A stretch of 64,000 bases of DNA from Chlorobiota bacterium. GTDB lineage: Bacteria > Bacteroidota > Chlorobiia > Chlorobiales > Chlorobiaceae. The notes beneath the pieces were generated by a model. The model saw nothing but the letters and a program-made list of their open reading frames with translations, searched no databases and was not told the DNA's origin. Positions within the stretch are counted from its first letter, which is position 1. Each line of letters starts with the position of its first letter. The position numbers and the translations under genes are program-made. The stretch spans positions 36,654 to 100,653 of the forward strand of contig VGGK01000004.1 in assembly GCA_016868665.1 (NCBI GenBank), in the 5' to 3' direction. This document shows, piece after piece, positions 17,323 through 24,518 of the stretch.

Positions 17323-18242
17323 CGCATAGCCCCGGAAAAAGCGTCAGTCGCCTTGCGAAGGTTGTCCATATAGTCATGGGCGAGCGGATCGACCGTCCCT
17401 GTCCTGCCGCCGATATCCCTTGCGATCGCTTCCGCCTGGACATTACTGAACTGGGGCGAAATGAACACCACCCTGATATCGGCCGCTCTGGCTTGTTCGA
17501 TGACCTTCTGCAGCTGACGCGGGGTAAGCGTTTTACCCTCCTCTTCGGCGGCTATCTGTTTGAGGCCGAATTCATCGGCATAGTATCCCCAGGCAGGATG
17601 AAAGACGAGAAATCTGCGATTCCTGACAGGCTCGAGCCTGCTGCGAATATCGAACCGCAGGGCTTCAAGCTCGGAGACAACTTCATCTGCGTTGGCAGTA
17701 TAACGTTCCCGGCGCTCAGGATCGACAAGAATCAGGGCTTTTTCGATATTGCGTGCGATGATGATGCCATTTTCCGGAGAAAGCCAGTAATGAGGATCGA
17801 AACGGCCGTGGTGATGATGATCGGCATCTTTGCGGAGATCTTCCGCATGGGTGCGTTTTTCATGCGCATGATCTTCATGGTTCACGGCAATAAGCCTCAC
17901 CCCTTCCGATGCGTCGCATATCTGAAGTTCCGGATTGAGCGAAAGAATGCGAGGCATCCAGTCAAGTTCGAATTCCACCCCGGAACCGGCCTTGACGAAC
18001 AGTGAGGCACCGGACAATGACGACATCTGTCTCGGGGTCGGTTCATAGCTGTGCGGATTGCCTCCCGGAGGTACCATGGCAGTTACGGCAACATGGTCGC
18101 CGCCGATTCTTTCGACGAAATAAGCAAAAGGCACAATGGAGGTGACGACCTGCAGCCGCCCGTTTTCCGGAGTGTTGACGCAGCCGTTCTGGAGCAGCAG
18201 AATCATCAGCATTGAAAGAAGGGCTACGGATCTGTGGATCAT
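17319..18242 (-). CDS. znuA: Zinc-binding periplasmic lipoprotein ZnuA
   Basis: A 307-residue cluster A-I solute-binding protein. The signal peptide ends in a lipobox with lipidated C21 (LLQNGC). The metal-binding histidines lie in GGNPHSYEPTP and DPHYWLSPENG, and a His/Asp-rich loop at about residues 118-150 (with HHHH) is the mark of zinc-specific ZnuA proteins. A further His is in FLVFHPAWGYYADEFGL. It overlaps both neighbours by four bases, so zur, znuA and znuC are translationally coupled. Confidence 0.93.
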   Translation of the reverse strand: MIHRSVALLSMLMILLLQNGCVNTPENGRLQVVTSIVPFAYFVERIGGDHVAVTAMVPPGGNPHSYEPTPRQMSSLSGASLFVKAGSGVEFELDWMPRILSLNPELQICDASEGVRLIAVNHEDHAHEKRTHAEDLRKDADHHHHGRFDPHYWLSPENGIIIARNIEKALILVDPERRERYTANADEVVSELEALRFDIRSRLEPVRNRRFLVFHPAWGYYADEFGLKQIAAEEEGKTLTPRQLQKVIEQARAADIRVVFISPQFSNVQAEAIARDIGGRTGTVDPLAHDYMDNLRKATDAFSGAMR

Positions 18243-18670
18243 GATCGGGAATGGTTCGTTTGCAAAAGACAGGATCCGCAGATCCCCTCGAACTGCATGG
18301 CATGGGTAAGCAGCCGGTATCCTCCGACCATCATACCATCATGATAGCGGCACTCCCCGACTTCGGAGATACGGCCGCAGTAGATGCAGATGATATGATG
18401 CTGGTGAGGGTTATCAGGATTCGGACAAAGGGCATAACGGCGTACCCGTCCGAATCCGGGGATACGGAAAAGAATCCCGCTTTCGGCCAGAGCTTCGAGA
18501 TTGCGATAAACTCCGGGAAGACCGCTTCTGCCGAACTTCTCCAGGAGATGGTCATGTACATCCCTGGGCGAGAGCGGCCTGACGCTGTCCGAAAGAAGCG
18601 TCAGAATGGCAAGACGGACCGGCGTTACTTTCAATCCGGCTTTCCTGATTATTACCGGAGCATTCCGCAT
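18239..18670 (-). CDS. zur: Fur-family regulator, probably the zinc repressor Zur
   Basis: A 143-residue Fur-family protein: winged-helix DNA-binding domain (residues 1-80, with KVTPVRLAIL and GVYRNLEALAESG), then a dimerisation domain with the HQHHIICIYCG metal site. Two CxxC pairs, C95/C98 and C131/C134, form the structural zinc site. Position at the head of the znuACB operon points to Zur rather than Fur. A palindrome directly abuts the start codon, and no ribosome binding site is visible, so the message may be leaderless or start within the operator. Confidence 0.88.
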   Translation of the reverse strand: MRNAPVIIRKAGLKVTPVRLAILTLLSDSVRPLSPRDVHDHLLEKFGRSGLPGVYRNLEALAESGILFRIPGFGRVRRYALCPNPDNPHQHHIICIYCGRISEVGECRYHDGMMVGGYRLLTHAMQFEGICGSCLLQTNHSRS

Positions 18671-18702
18671 ATCTTAAATGGAAATAATTTCCATTCAAGA
18701 TA
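18670..18702 (-). promoter_or_regulatory. Probable Zur operator (33-bp palindrome)
   Basis: A 33-base inverted repeat centred on A18686: left arm 18670-18685, right arm 18687-18702, with 15 of 16 positions paired and a core AATGGAAATAATTTCCATT. Its A+T-rich form and size fit a Fur/Zur-type box. It overlaps the first base of the zur start codon, so a bound repressor would block both promoter and translation start of the zur-znuACB operon. The assignment to Zur is by context. Confidence 0.75.
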
Positions 18703-18715
18703 CAAAAAACATGGA

Positions 18716-18748
18716 GAAAAAGCAGACCGGAGACTGACGAAGCTCCGG
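18716..18748 (-). terminator. Terminator after leuA
   Basis: On the minus strand a CCGGAG/CTCCGG stem (18727-18732 with 18743-18748) is followed by TCTGC and a T run at 18716-18720. It lies about 12 bases after the leuA stop and separates leuA from the zur operon. The stem is short and the T tract is offset, so the call is moderate. Confidence 0.5.
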
Positions 18749-18760
18749 CCGCGTAACCGT

Positions 18761-20449
18761 TTAGGGAAGGCGGTTCAGCGAACTGACGATCGCCTTGATA
18801 GATGCAAGGCTGATATTCGAATCGATACCGGCGCCAAAAGAGACCCTGCCGTCGGGACACCCTATTCGAATGTATGCCACAGCAAGCGCGCCGGCACTGT
18901 GACCGATCGCATGTTCGGCATAATTCTCGATGGTGAATTCGAGACCGCTGACCTCAACAAACCCTTTCACAAAGGCATCGACCGGACCGTTGCCCCTGGC
19001 ATCCACATGAAACTCCCGGTCTTTCATCTGAACCGTGCAGGTAATAATGGTCGCCTCTTCATCGTTACGGTCAGGGTCCTCGTCATCCCAGCTTATATGA
19101 CATTTCTTCAGTACGAACGGCTCCTTGAGTTTCACGTACTCCTGGTGAAAAAGGTCGTGTATGCGCTCCGGCGAAAGTTCCTCTCCCGTACGGTCGGCAA
19201 CCGCCTGTACTGCCTCCGCAAAGTCGGGCTGCATCCATTTGGGAATCTGGATACCGTAGTCCTGCTCAAGCACATAAGCCACTCCGCCCTTGCCGGATTG
19301 GCTGTTTATGCGAACGATCGCTTCATAGTTGCATCCCACGTCCTGCGGATCTATCGGCAGGTAGGGAACATCCCACGTGCCGTCAGCAGAGACCTTGTGC
19401 GCTTTCATCCCCTTGCTGATGGCATCCTGGTGCGAACCTGAAAATGCCGTATAGACAAGATCACCTGCATAGGGATGCCTCGGATGAACGTCCATGCGGG
19501 TGCATTTACGGTAAATTTCCCGAATCTTCGGGAGGTCGGAAAAGTCCAGCTCGGGATCAACGCCCTGGGTAAACAGGTTAAGCGCCATGGTGACGATATC
19601 CATGTTGCCACAACGCTCGCCATTGCCGAACAGTGCCCCTTCAACGCGATCCGCTCCGGCCATGACTGCAAATTCAGCCGTAGCCACGGCCGTACCGCGA
19701 TCGTTATGCGCATGGACGCTGATCAGCACCGCTTCGCGATCCCTGATATGCCGGCAGAACCATTCGATCCGGTCGGCATAGATGTTCGGCCTCGACATTT
19801 CGACGGTCGAAGGCAGATTGAGAATGATCCTGTTGTCGGCAGACGCCCCCCAGGCGTCCATTACGGCATGGCAGACTTCGAGAGCATAGTCGAGCTCCGT
19901 ACCGGTAAAGCTTTCCGGACTGTACTCGAAACGGATACCCGGATTGCCGCTCTCCTCTTTCAGCCTTCGCACGAGTTGTGTTCCCTCCACGGCAATAGCC
20001 CTGATCTCATCCTTGTTCTTGCGGAACACGACATCCCTCTGCTGTCTCGATGTCGAATTGTAGAGATGCACGATCACGCGGCCTGCTCCCTTCACCGATT
20101 CGAAAGTCCTGCGTATCAGGTGCTCCCGAGCCTGGGTCAGCACCTGTATGGTCACATCCTCGGGGATGAGATTCTGCTCGACAAGCCGCCGTACGAATGC
20201 GAACTCGGTAGCCGATGCCGACGGAAATCCTATCTCTATCTCCTTGAACCCGATGGAAACCAGCAACTGAAACATGGCCACCTTTTCATCGACGCTCATC
20301 GGCACCGGAAGAGCCTGATTGCCGTCTCTCAGGTCTACGCTGCACCATACCGGTGCTTTGGTGATGGTGTTATCCGGCCACGTTCTGCCGGCAATCTCAA
20401 CTGCGGGATATGCAGTGTATTTCCGATAATTCATCCCATTCTTTTTCAT
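18761..20449 (-). CDS. leuA: 2-isopropylmalate synthase
   Basis: LeuA condenses acetyl-CoA with 2-oxoisovalerate, the first committed step of leucine synthesis. The 562-residue protein is of the long (LeuA type 2) form. It has an N-terminal TIM barrel with the catalytic/metal signature CSVDLRDGNQALPVPM near residue 35, FEYSPESFTGTELDYA, and the divalent-metal motif SVHAHNDRGTAVAT near 240. A C-terminal regulatory domain (about 425-562) is expected to bind leucine for feedback inhibition. The ATG at 20449 is preceded by AGAGGAAAAG at good spacing; upstream in-frame ATG 20482 lies in the terminator run. A leader peptide and attenuator precede it. Confidence 0.94.
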   Translation of the reverse strand: MKKNGMNYRKYTAYPAVEIAGRTWPDNTITKAPVWCSVDLRDGNQALPVPMSVDEKVAMFQLLVSIGFKEIEIGFPSASATEFAFVRRLVEQNLIPEDVTIQVLTQAREHLIRRTFESVKGAGRVIVHLYNSTSRQQRDVVFRKNKDEIRAIAVEGTQLVRRLKEESGNPGIRFEYSPESFTGTELDYALEVCHAVMDAWGASADNRIILNLPSTVEMSRPNIYADRIEWFCRHIRDREAVLISVHAHNDRGTAVATAEFAVMAGADRVEGALFGNGERCGNMDIVTMALNLFTQGVDPELDFSDLPKIREIYRKCTRMDVHPRHPYAGDLVYTAFSGSHQDAISKGMKAHKVSADGTWDVPYLPIDPQDVGCNYEAIVRINSQSGKGGVAYVLEQDYGIQIPKWMQPDFAEAVQAVADRTGEELSPERIHDLFHQEYVKLKEPFVLKKCHISWDDEDPDRNDEEATIITCTVQMKDREFHVDARGNGPVDAFVKGFVEVSGLEFTIENYAEHAIGHSAGALAVAYIRIGCPDGRVSFGAGIDSNISLASIKAIVSSLNRLP

Positions 20450-20488
20450 TGATGCTTTTCCTCTTATTGTAATTTTGGTCATATAAAC

Positions 20489-20523
20489 AAAAAAAGCCGC
20501 CTTCCCCTGAAGGGCGGCGGCTT
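20489..20523 (-). terminator. Leader terminator (attenuator) before leuA
   Basis: On the minus strand an 8-bp stem AAGCCGCC/GGCGGCTT (20516-20523 with 20494-20501) has a loop containing further CCCTT/AGGGG pairing and is followed by seven T residues (20489-20495). It sits between the leucine-rich leader peptide (stop 31 bases upstream) and the leuA start (40 bases downstream), the usual place of a transcription attenuator. Confidence 0.8.
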
Positions 20524-20533
20524 AAACTCTGTT

Positions 20534-20617
20534 CCTTTCCAGCGGAAAACGAACTAAAACGCACCTCCCCCAAGAGCCCCCGAGCTCTGAAGTAGCAGGC
20601 ATAGGCCTGTGGAAAGG
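20534..20617 (-). promoter_or_regulatory. Competing pairing element in the leuA leader
   Basis: CCTTTCCA inside the leader peptide gene (20610-20617) is exactly complementary to TGGAAAGG just after its stop codon (20534-20541). Such a 1:2 pairing, disrupted or freed by a stalled ribosome at the Leu-Cys-Leu-Leu-Leu codons between them, is what an attenuation mechanism needs. The antiterminator partner was not resolved by eye. Confidence 0.5.
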
Positions 20618-20640
20618 CTGTTCAGGTTCACTGTAAACAT
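20554..20640 (-). CDS. Leucine-rich leader peptide of leuA
   Basis: A 28-codon open frame (ATG at 20640, TAG at 20554) encoding 28 residues with seven leucines (positions 6, 9, 13, 15, 16, 17 and 23). The run Leu-Cys-Leu-Leu-Leu uses CTA twice, expected to be a rare codon in this G+C-rich DNA. A GGAAAAA precedes the ATG. A -35-like TTGACA is seen at 20703-20708 on the same strand, but no convincing -10. Position ahead of a terminator and leuA makes a leucine-sensing attenuator leader the best reading. Confidence 0.75.
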   Translation of the reverse strand: MFTVNLNSLSTGLCLLLQSSGALGGGAF

Positions 20641-20793
20641 TTTTTCCGATGAAAACGGTTTTCGACGCGATTATTAATTTACGCAATATAAAAAAATCAA
20701 CCTGTCAACACAATCATCAGTTAAGAGAACCTGTCATATTGCTCCATGGTTCCCCGGCAGTTCCCTCAGGCATCCATGCTGAGGCTTCAGCGA

Positions 20794-21279
20794 TCACCTC
20801 GCCGCAACAAGTTCCATGACCGTTCTTCCCCGGCTGTCGAACAGGATGAGGCGCCGTCCGGATATATCATAGGATGCTGTAATGCGAAGGGCATCGAGAA
20901 AACGCCGCTCCTGTTCCATGATACGCGGCGAACAGGCCATGCGCGTCGTCCCGATCGAACCGAAAGAGAGTCTGCCTCTATGGCTCGTATAGCTTCCGTT
21001 AAGATTGTTGCAGCCGGTCGAACCGCTCACTCTGCCATAGCTGTAAAGAATGATATGGGCATCCATTTTCTGGCCGGGGTAGAACGACGCCCTTCTGCCC
21101 ATGATCTCCACTGCACGCCATGTAGTATTGAGCAGACGCGTACCTTCATCAGGATAAACTCCACCCGGCCTGTCGGGCCTTGCGTATTGCACTGTGCATC
21201 CTGTCACGGCGAAAAAAAGAATAAGCAGTACTGAATAGAGCGGCAGATTGACGGCTCTTCTGGCAACACGACGATTCAT
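20794..21279 (-). CDS. META/HslJ-domain lipoprotein
   Basis: A 161-residue protein with a signal peptide and lipobox (FFAVTGC, lipidated Cys near residue 27), followed by one META domain. The signature is GRVSGSTGCNNLNGSYTS, then GTTRMACSPRIMEQERRFLDALRITASYDISGRRLILF. HslJ-type lipoproteins are outer-membrane or periplasmic proteins tied to novobiocin resistance or heat shock in Escherichia coli; the role here is unknown. The start at 21279 is chosen because the longer frame has no homology and would run into the next gene. Confidence 0.85.
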   Translation of the reverse strand: MNRRVARRAVNLPLYSVLLILFFAVTGCTVQYARPDRPGGVYPDEGTRLLNTTWRAVEIMGRRASFYPGQKMDAHIILYSYGRVSGSTGCNNLNGSYTSHRGRLSFGSIGTTRMACSPRIMEQERRFLDALRITASYDISGRRLILFDSRGRTVMELVAAR

Positions 21280-21371
21280 GGTCTTTACTGTTCTGGTTTC
21301 GGAAACACGCTCTCCTGCAGCAGTCGGCACAATTCTATTACCGCCTGTCGTCTTATAAAGTTCATTCGGCA

Positions 21372-21775
21372 TTATCCGATCCAGTGTCTGCTGATGCTGT
21401 GAAGGCTGACCGCAAAAAGGAGGACACAGAAACCTCCGGGAACGGCGAGGTCGATCTGTACCGGCAGAAGCTGTTCTCCGCCCATGGCATGGCGCAGGAT
21501 ATCGACTCCGTAGGTCAGCGGAAGAAGATACGAAAGGAATTGAAGCGGATCCGGCAGGGAGCTGACCAAAAAAAAGCCGCAGAGAAAAATCATGGGAAAA
21601 CGCACGAAATTCGACAGCGTCTGCACCTCGAACACCTCCGTTGCCAATAGTGCAAGCAGCAGGCTCAGGTAGGTGGAAACGAGCGCCGTCAGCAGAACTG
21701 CCGCAGCAACCAGACTCCATGAAACTCCCGAAAGGGTGGAAAAGATGAAGCCGAGAGCGCTATCCATCGCTTCAT
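21372..21775 (-). pseudogene. Remnant of an ABC-2 type permease (N-terminal half deleted)
   Basis: Only the C-terminal part of an ABC-2 permease is left (SLLLALLATEVFEVQTLSNF, then FPMIFLCGFFLVSSLPDPLQFLSYLLPLTYGVDILRHAM), about 120 residues instead of about 250. The original start appears to survive: the ATG at 21775 overlaps the ATPase stop as ATGA and reads MKRWIALS before the frame is lost. The retained permease part is in another frame, opened by a secondary ATG at 21767. This points to an internal deletion with frameshift. Confidence 0.7.
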
Positions 21776-22236
21776 CGGCGGGCCCTCCCCTCTTTTTCCC
21801 CCGTCATGGAGCCGGATCCGATACCGGTAACCTCGACGAACAAATCCTCGAGCGACAGATGCCGTTTCCTGGCTTCGAGTACCTCGACTCCCTTGTCTTC
21901 GAGATAGCGCGCAACCGATCCGGCTTTAATCGGTGCGCAGGTCTCGATCCTGAGTTCGTTTTCTCTCTTCTCGTAAAAATCAAGCCAGGGAAACGCGTCG
22001 TGCAGATCTGCATGCGGGACGGCAGAACTGCCGGACACCGTAACCGTCATCGCATGGATGCCCCGCACCGGCTGAAGCAACCGCTCGAGACTTTCGGTGC
22101 GAACAATCCGTCCGCTGACGATAAATGCGACCCGGTCGCATAACCGTTCGGCGTCTTCGATGTCAACCGCCCGGACAGTCCCGAACAGCTTTACCAGACC
22201 ATGAGCCCGGATAGCCGCTTGCACAGAAGATTCCAT
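21772..22236 (-). pseudogene. Remnant of an ABC transporter ATPase (catalytic core deleted)
   Basis: The 154-residue frame begins like an ABC ATPase (IRAHGLVKLFGTVRAVD, residues 9-25) and then jumps directly to the region after Walker B (EDAERLCDRVAFIVSGRIV), followed by a normal C-terminal regulatory part. Walker A, the LSGGQ signature and Walker B are all missing, so about 150 residues were removed in frame and no ATPase activity is possible. GGAG still precedes the ATG. With the damaged permease beside it, the transporter is a dead locus. Confidence 0.75.
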
Positions 22237-22249
22237 CTCCAGTTACGAT

Positions 22250-23200
22250 TCATCCGTTTTTCAGAACCGTGCCCGTGGCCATTGCTGCAGCTTTTTCCCT
22301 GATTGTGCGGAACTGCTCGCTGACGGCTTCGATTCTCGACTCCCACACCGGATCGGGGGCGGTCCTTTCGGCTTCATCGAGAAATGTCAGCAGTGTCGAG
22401 GTGCAGGCGACAGGATCGAACAGTATCCACTTGGCCGCAATACCGAGAAACAGCGCAAGTATGAATAGAGCGAACTTGCCGAATGCCCATGACTGGGGCA
22501 GAAACAGCGCAACGGCGCCGAGAGGCACCATAAACAAAACGGTGGTGAAAATGACGAAAATATAGCTAAGAAGAGTCAGGGCTACAGCATTCTTCAAAAG
22601 AGATTTCCATGATTGACAGTATATGATGATGCCTGATTTTGCCGCATCAAAAACGTTAGGGTTTTTCGTACGGAAGGTCCATGCAATAACGGACTCGTCG
22701 ATATAGGTGAGACTGAAAGTCACGATCCGCTGCACGACGGATGCAAGTCCTTCAAGTGCCGGAATGGGCAAGGCCTGCATGATGTTGAACAGGGTGCGGT
22801 TGAGCGATACAAGCACTCCTTTTACCAGCTGATCGACAAGTGCGAGTACGCTGACCTCCCTGAAATAACCCATGACCCGTTCTTTGGCCCATGACGTCTG
22901 GGAGATGCCCTGGGGCAACGCGCCATTTTCAACAATTTCCGTAATCAGGGCGATATGCCCTGCCTGCAGCAGATAGAGCACATACTCCCGTATAAACCTG
23001 AAACCGAATCCTCCGGCAAAGAGAGCAAGAAAAAAAAGCACTGCCGCCGCTCCGCCGCCGAAAACGCTTCCGATGAGCGCAAGAATTCCAAGAAACACGG
23101 CAACCGCGCCAACAAGCGCGCCGTAGACCATTGCCCGGTAGAAAAGATACGCGCTGGTACGCATGACGATACCCGTTGCCTTGCCAAGTTGAAGAGCCAT
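22250..23200 (-). CDS. Polytopic membrane protein, unknown function
   Basis: A 316-residue protein with a hydrophobic pair at about residues 24-65, a long amphipathic middle (about 80-200), and two further hydrophobic segments at about 205-235 and 240-262. No family with known function is recognised. The central ANSLTYIDESVIAWTF-like region and the repeated aromatic/basic boundaries suggest an integral membrane protein with an internal repeat. It lies 14 bases before the dead ABC ATPase and 14 bases after mtgA, all on the same strand, so it may be part of an envelope operon. Confidence 0.65.
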   Translation of the reverse strand: MALQLGKATGIVMRTSAYLFYRAMVYGALVGAVAVFLGILALIGSVFGGGAAAVLFFLALFAGGFGFRFIREYVLYLLQAGHIALITEIVENGALPQGISQTSWAKERVMGYFREVSVLALVDQLVKGVLVSLNRTLFNIMQALPIPALEGLASVVQRIVTFSLTYIDESVIAWTFRTKNPNVFDAAKSGIIIYCQSWKSLLKNAVALTLLSYIFVIFTTVLFMVPLGAVALFLPQSWAFGKFALFILALFLGIAAKWILFDPVACTSTLLTFLDEAERTAPDPVWESRIEAVSEQFRTIREKAAAMATGTVLKNG

Positions 23201-23214
23201 AATCGATATCCGCT

Positions 23215-24126
23215 TTAAGGGTTTGAAGTTCCTGAACCCGCATCGTCTTCTGCTCCTTCGGGCTTACCGACGGAGGACTCGATACCGGAAACCGGATCGG
23301 GCTGTTCGGCTGCACCGGACGCTGTGCTGTCAGCAGATGCGGCCTGTCTGACAAGATAATCGGGCACCCCGACAACGACTGAATCCACAGCTGTGGTATC
23401 GGGAGAAACGGTCATTACCGCTTTGTAGTCGGGAAGCACGACGCCCCTTCTGATCATGATAGCATAGATCCGTTTTGCCCGGTTCCGGACATATCGCGAT
23501 GGATTGACGGGAGAATATTTCAGCGGATTGGGAAGAACGGCGGCAAGACGGGCTGCCTGCTGCGGAGAGATACCGGCAGCGCTCACACCGTAATAGGTAC
23601 GCGCTGCCTGCTCGACACCGAAAATGCCGTCGCCCCATTCCGCCACGTTCACGTAGAGTTCGAGGATCCTGCGTTTCGAAAGCGTTTTCTCGATTCTCCA
23701 GGTAAGAATAGCCTCCTTGATCTTGCGCACGGGATTCCTGGAAGGAGAAAGATAAAGATTCTTGGCAAGCTGCTGGCTGATGGTGCTGGCTCCCGACTTG
23801 AACTCCCTTGCTTCGATATTTTTTTCGATGGCCATTTCGATAGCTTCATAATCGAATCCCCTGTGCTGCCAGAACTTGTTGTCCTCGGCAATGAGCACCG
23901 CCTTGACGAGGTTCGACGAGACCCGGTCGAGCGATACCCAGCGCTGACGTACCCGCTTGTCGTCGAGTCCCTCCTGCTTCCACTGTGCCTCGCGATACTC
24001 CATGAACGCGGACATGGAAGGATTTTCTACCGACAGGCGACCGATATCCGGATAAAAAAAATACCGTCCGACATCGATGGCAAAGAACAGCAGGACAATT
24101 GTGATACTGTTTCTCAGAAGCTTCAT
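23215..24126 (-). CDS. mtgA: Monofunctional peptidoglycan glycosyltransferase MtgA
   Basis: A single-domain (GT51) transglycosylase that polymerises lipid II into glycan strands. The N-terminal membrane anchor covers residues 5-24. Family motifs are AEDNKFWQHRGFD (with the catalytic Glu), GASTISQQLAKNLYLSP, RKIKEAILTWRIEKTLSKRRILELYVNVAEWGDGIFGVEQAA and LAAVLPNP. Unusually, about 70 residues follow the catalytic domain and form an Ala/Ser/Pro-rich acidic tail with no homology seen. The ATG at 24126 puts the anchor at the N-terminus; ATG codons at 24153 and 24195 are possible alternatives. Confidence 0.92.
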   Translation of the reverse strand: MKLLRNSITIVLLFFAIDVGRYFFYPDIGRLSVENPSMSAFMEYREAQWKQEGLDDKRVRQRWVSLDRVSSNLVKAVLIAEDNKFWQHRGFDYEAIEMAIEKNIEAREFKSGASTISQQLAKNLYLSPSRNPVRKIKEAILTWRIEKTLSKRRILELYVNVAEWGDGIFGVEQAARTYYGVSAAGISPQQAARLAAVLPNPLKYSPVNPSRYVRNRAKRIYAIMIRRGVVLPDYKAVMTVSPDTTAVDSVVVGVPDYLVRQAASADSTASGAAEQPDPVSGIESSVGKPEGAEDDAGSGTSNP

Positions 24127-24335
24127 CGCCTGGTGATTAAAAAGGTTAAGCATACTCAGCAAAGCAAGATACCAAATATCCGAAAGATGACACAACTATC
24201 ACCCGGCTCGGGTTCAGCAATGCGATGGCGTCAGGGAAAAGGCATGGAGTAATGACCGTAAATGGCGGCGGCAACTGCAGGTAAAAAAGCGATTATGCCG
24301 GAGGCAACTCATCCGGAGCATATGATTTGGCATAA

Positions 24336-24364
24336 AAAAAACAGGGAGCGACCCTGTTTTTCTA
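24336..24364. terminator. Bidirectional terminator beside tRNA-Arg
   Basis: Perfect stem AAAACAGGG (24338-24346) with CCCTGTTTT (24352-24360), loop AGCGA, and both an A tract before and a T tract after. On the minus strand it ends the mutL/tRNA-Arg transcript. It could also stop transcription from the other side. Confidence 0.75.
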
Positions 24365-24396
24365 TTGTCCGTCGACCAAGAACGGAATTAACCCTG

Positions 24397-24469
24397 TACC
24401 CTTGGGCAGACTCGAACTGCCGACCCACAGTTTAGGAAACTGTTGCTCTATCCACTGAGCTACAAGGGT
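24397..24469 (-). tRNA. tRNA-Arg (anticodon CCT)
   Basis: A full cloverleaf can be folded by eye. The acceptor stem is ACCCTTG/CAAGGGT, the D stem GCTC/GAGC, the anticodon stem ACAGT/ACTGT with loop TTCCTAA (anticodon CCT, reads AGG), the variable loop GGGTC, and the T arm GGCAG-TTCGAGT-CTGCC; the discriminator base is A. The 3' CCA is not encoded. It lies 49 bases downstream of mutL on the same strand. Confidence 0.95.
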
Positions 24470-24518
24470 ATAAGGCGATAATGTAATTGTTTTCGGACAA
24501 ACATGCAATAAAAGCGCC

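Noticed and set aside
19475..20452. A 325-residue frame opposite leuA
   Set aside because: Pure antisense of leuA codons with no family match.
20450..20793. T-box riboswitch upstream of leuA
   Set aside because: No T-box consensus or specifier loop was seen; the leucine-rich leader peptide explains the terminator better.
21280..21720. N-terminal extension of the META-domain lipoprotein
   Set aside because: The extra 147 residues are out-of-frame translation of the permease remnant; the lipobox requires the start at 21279.
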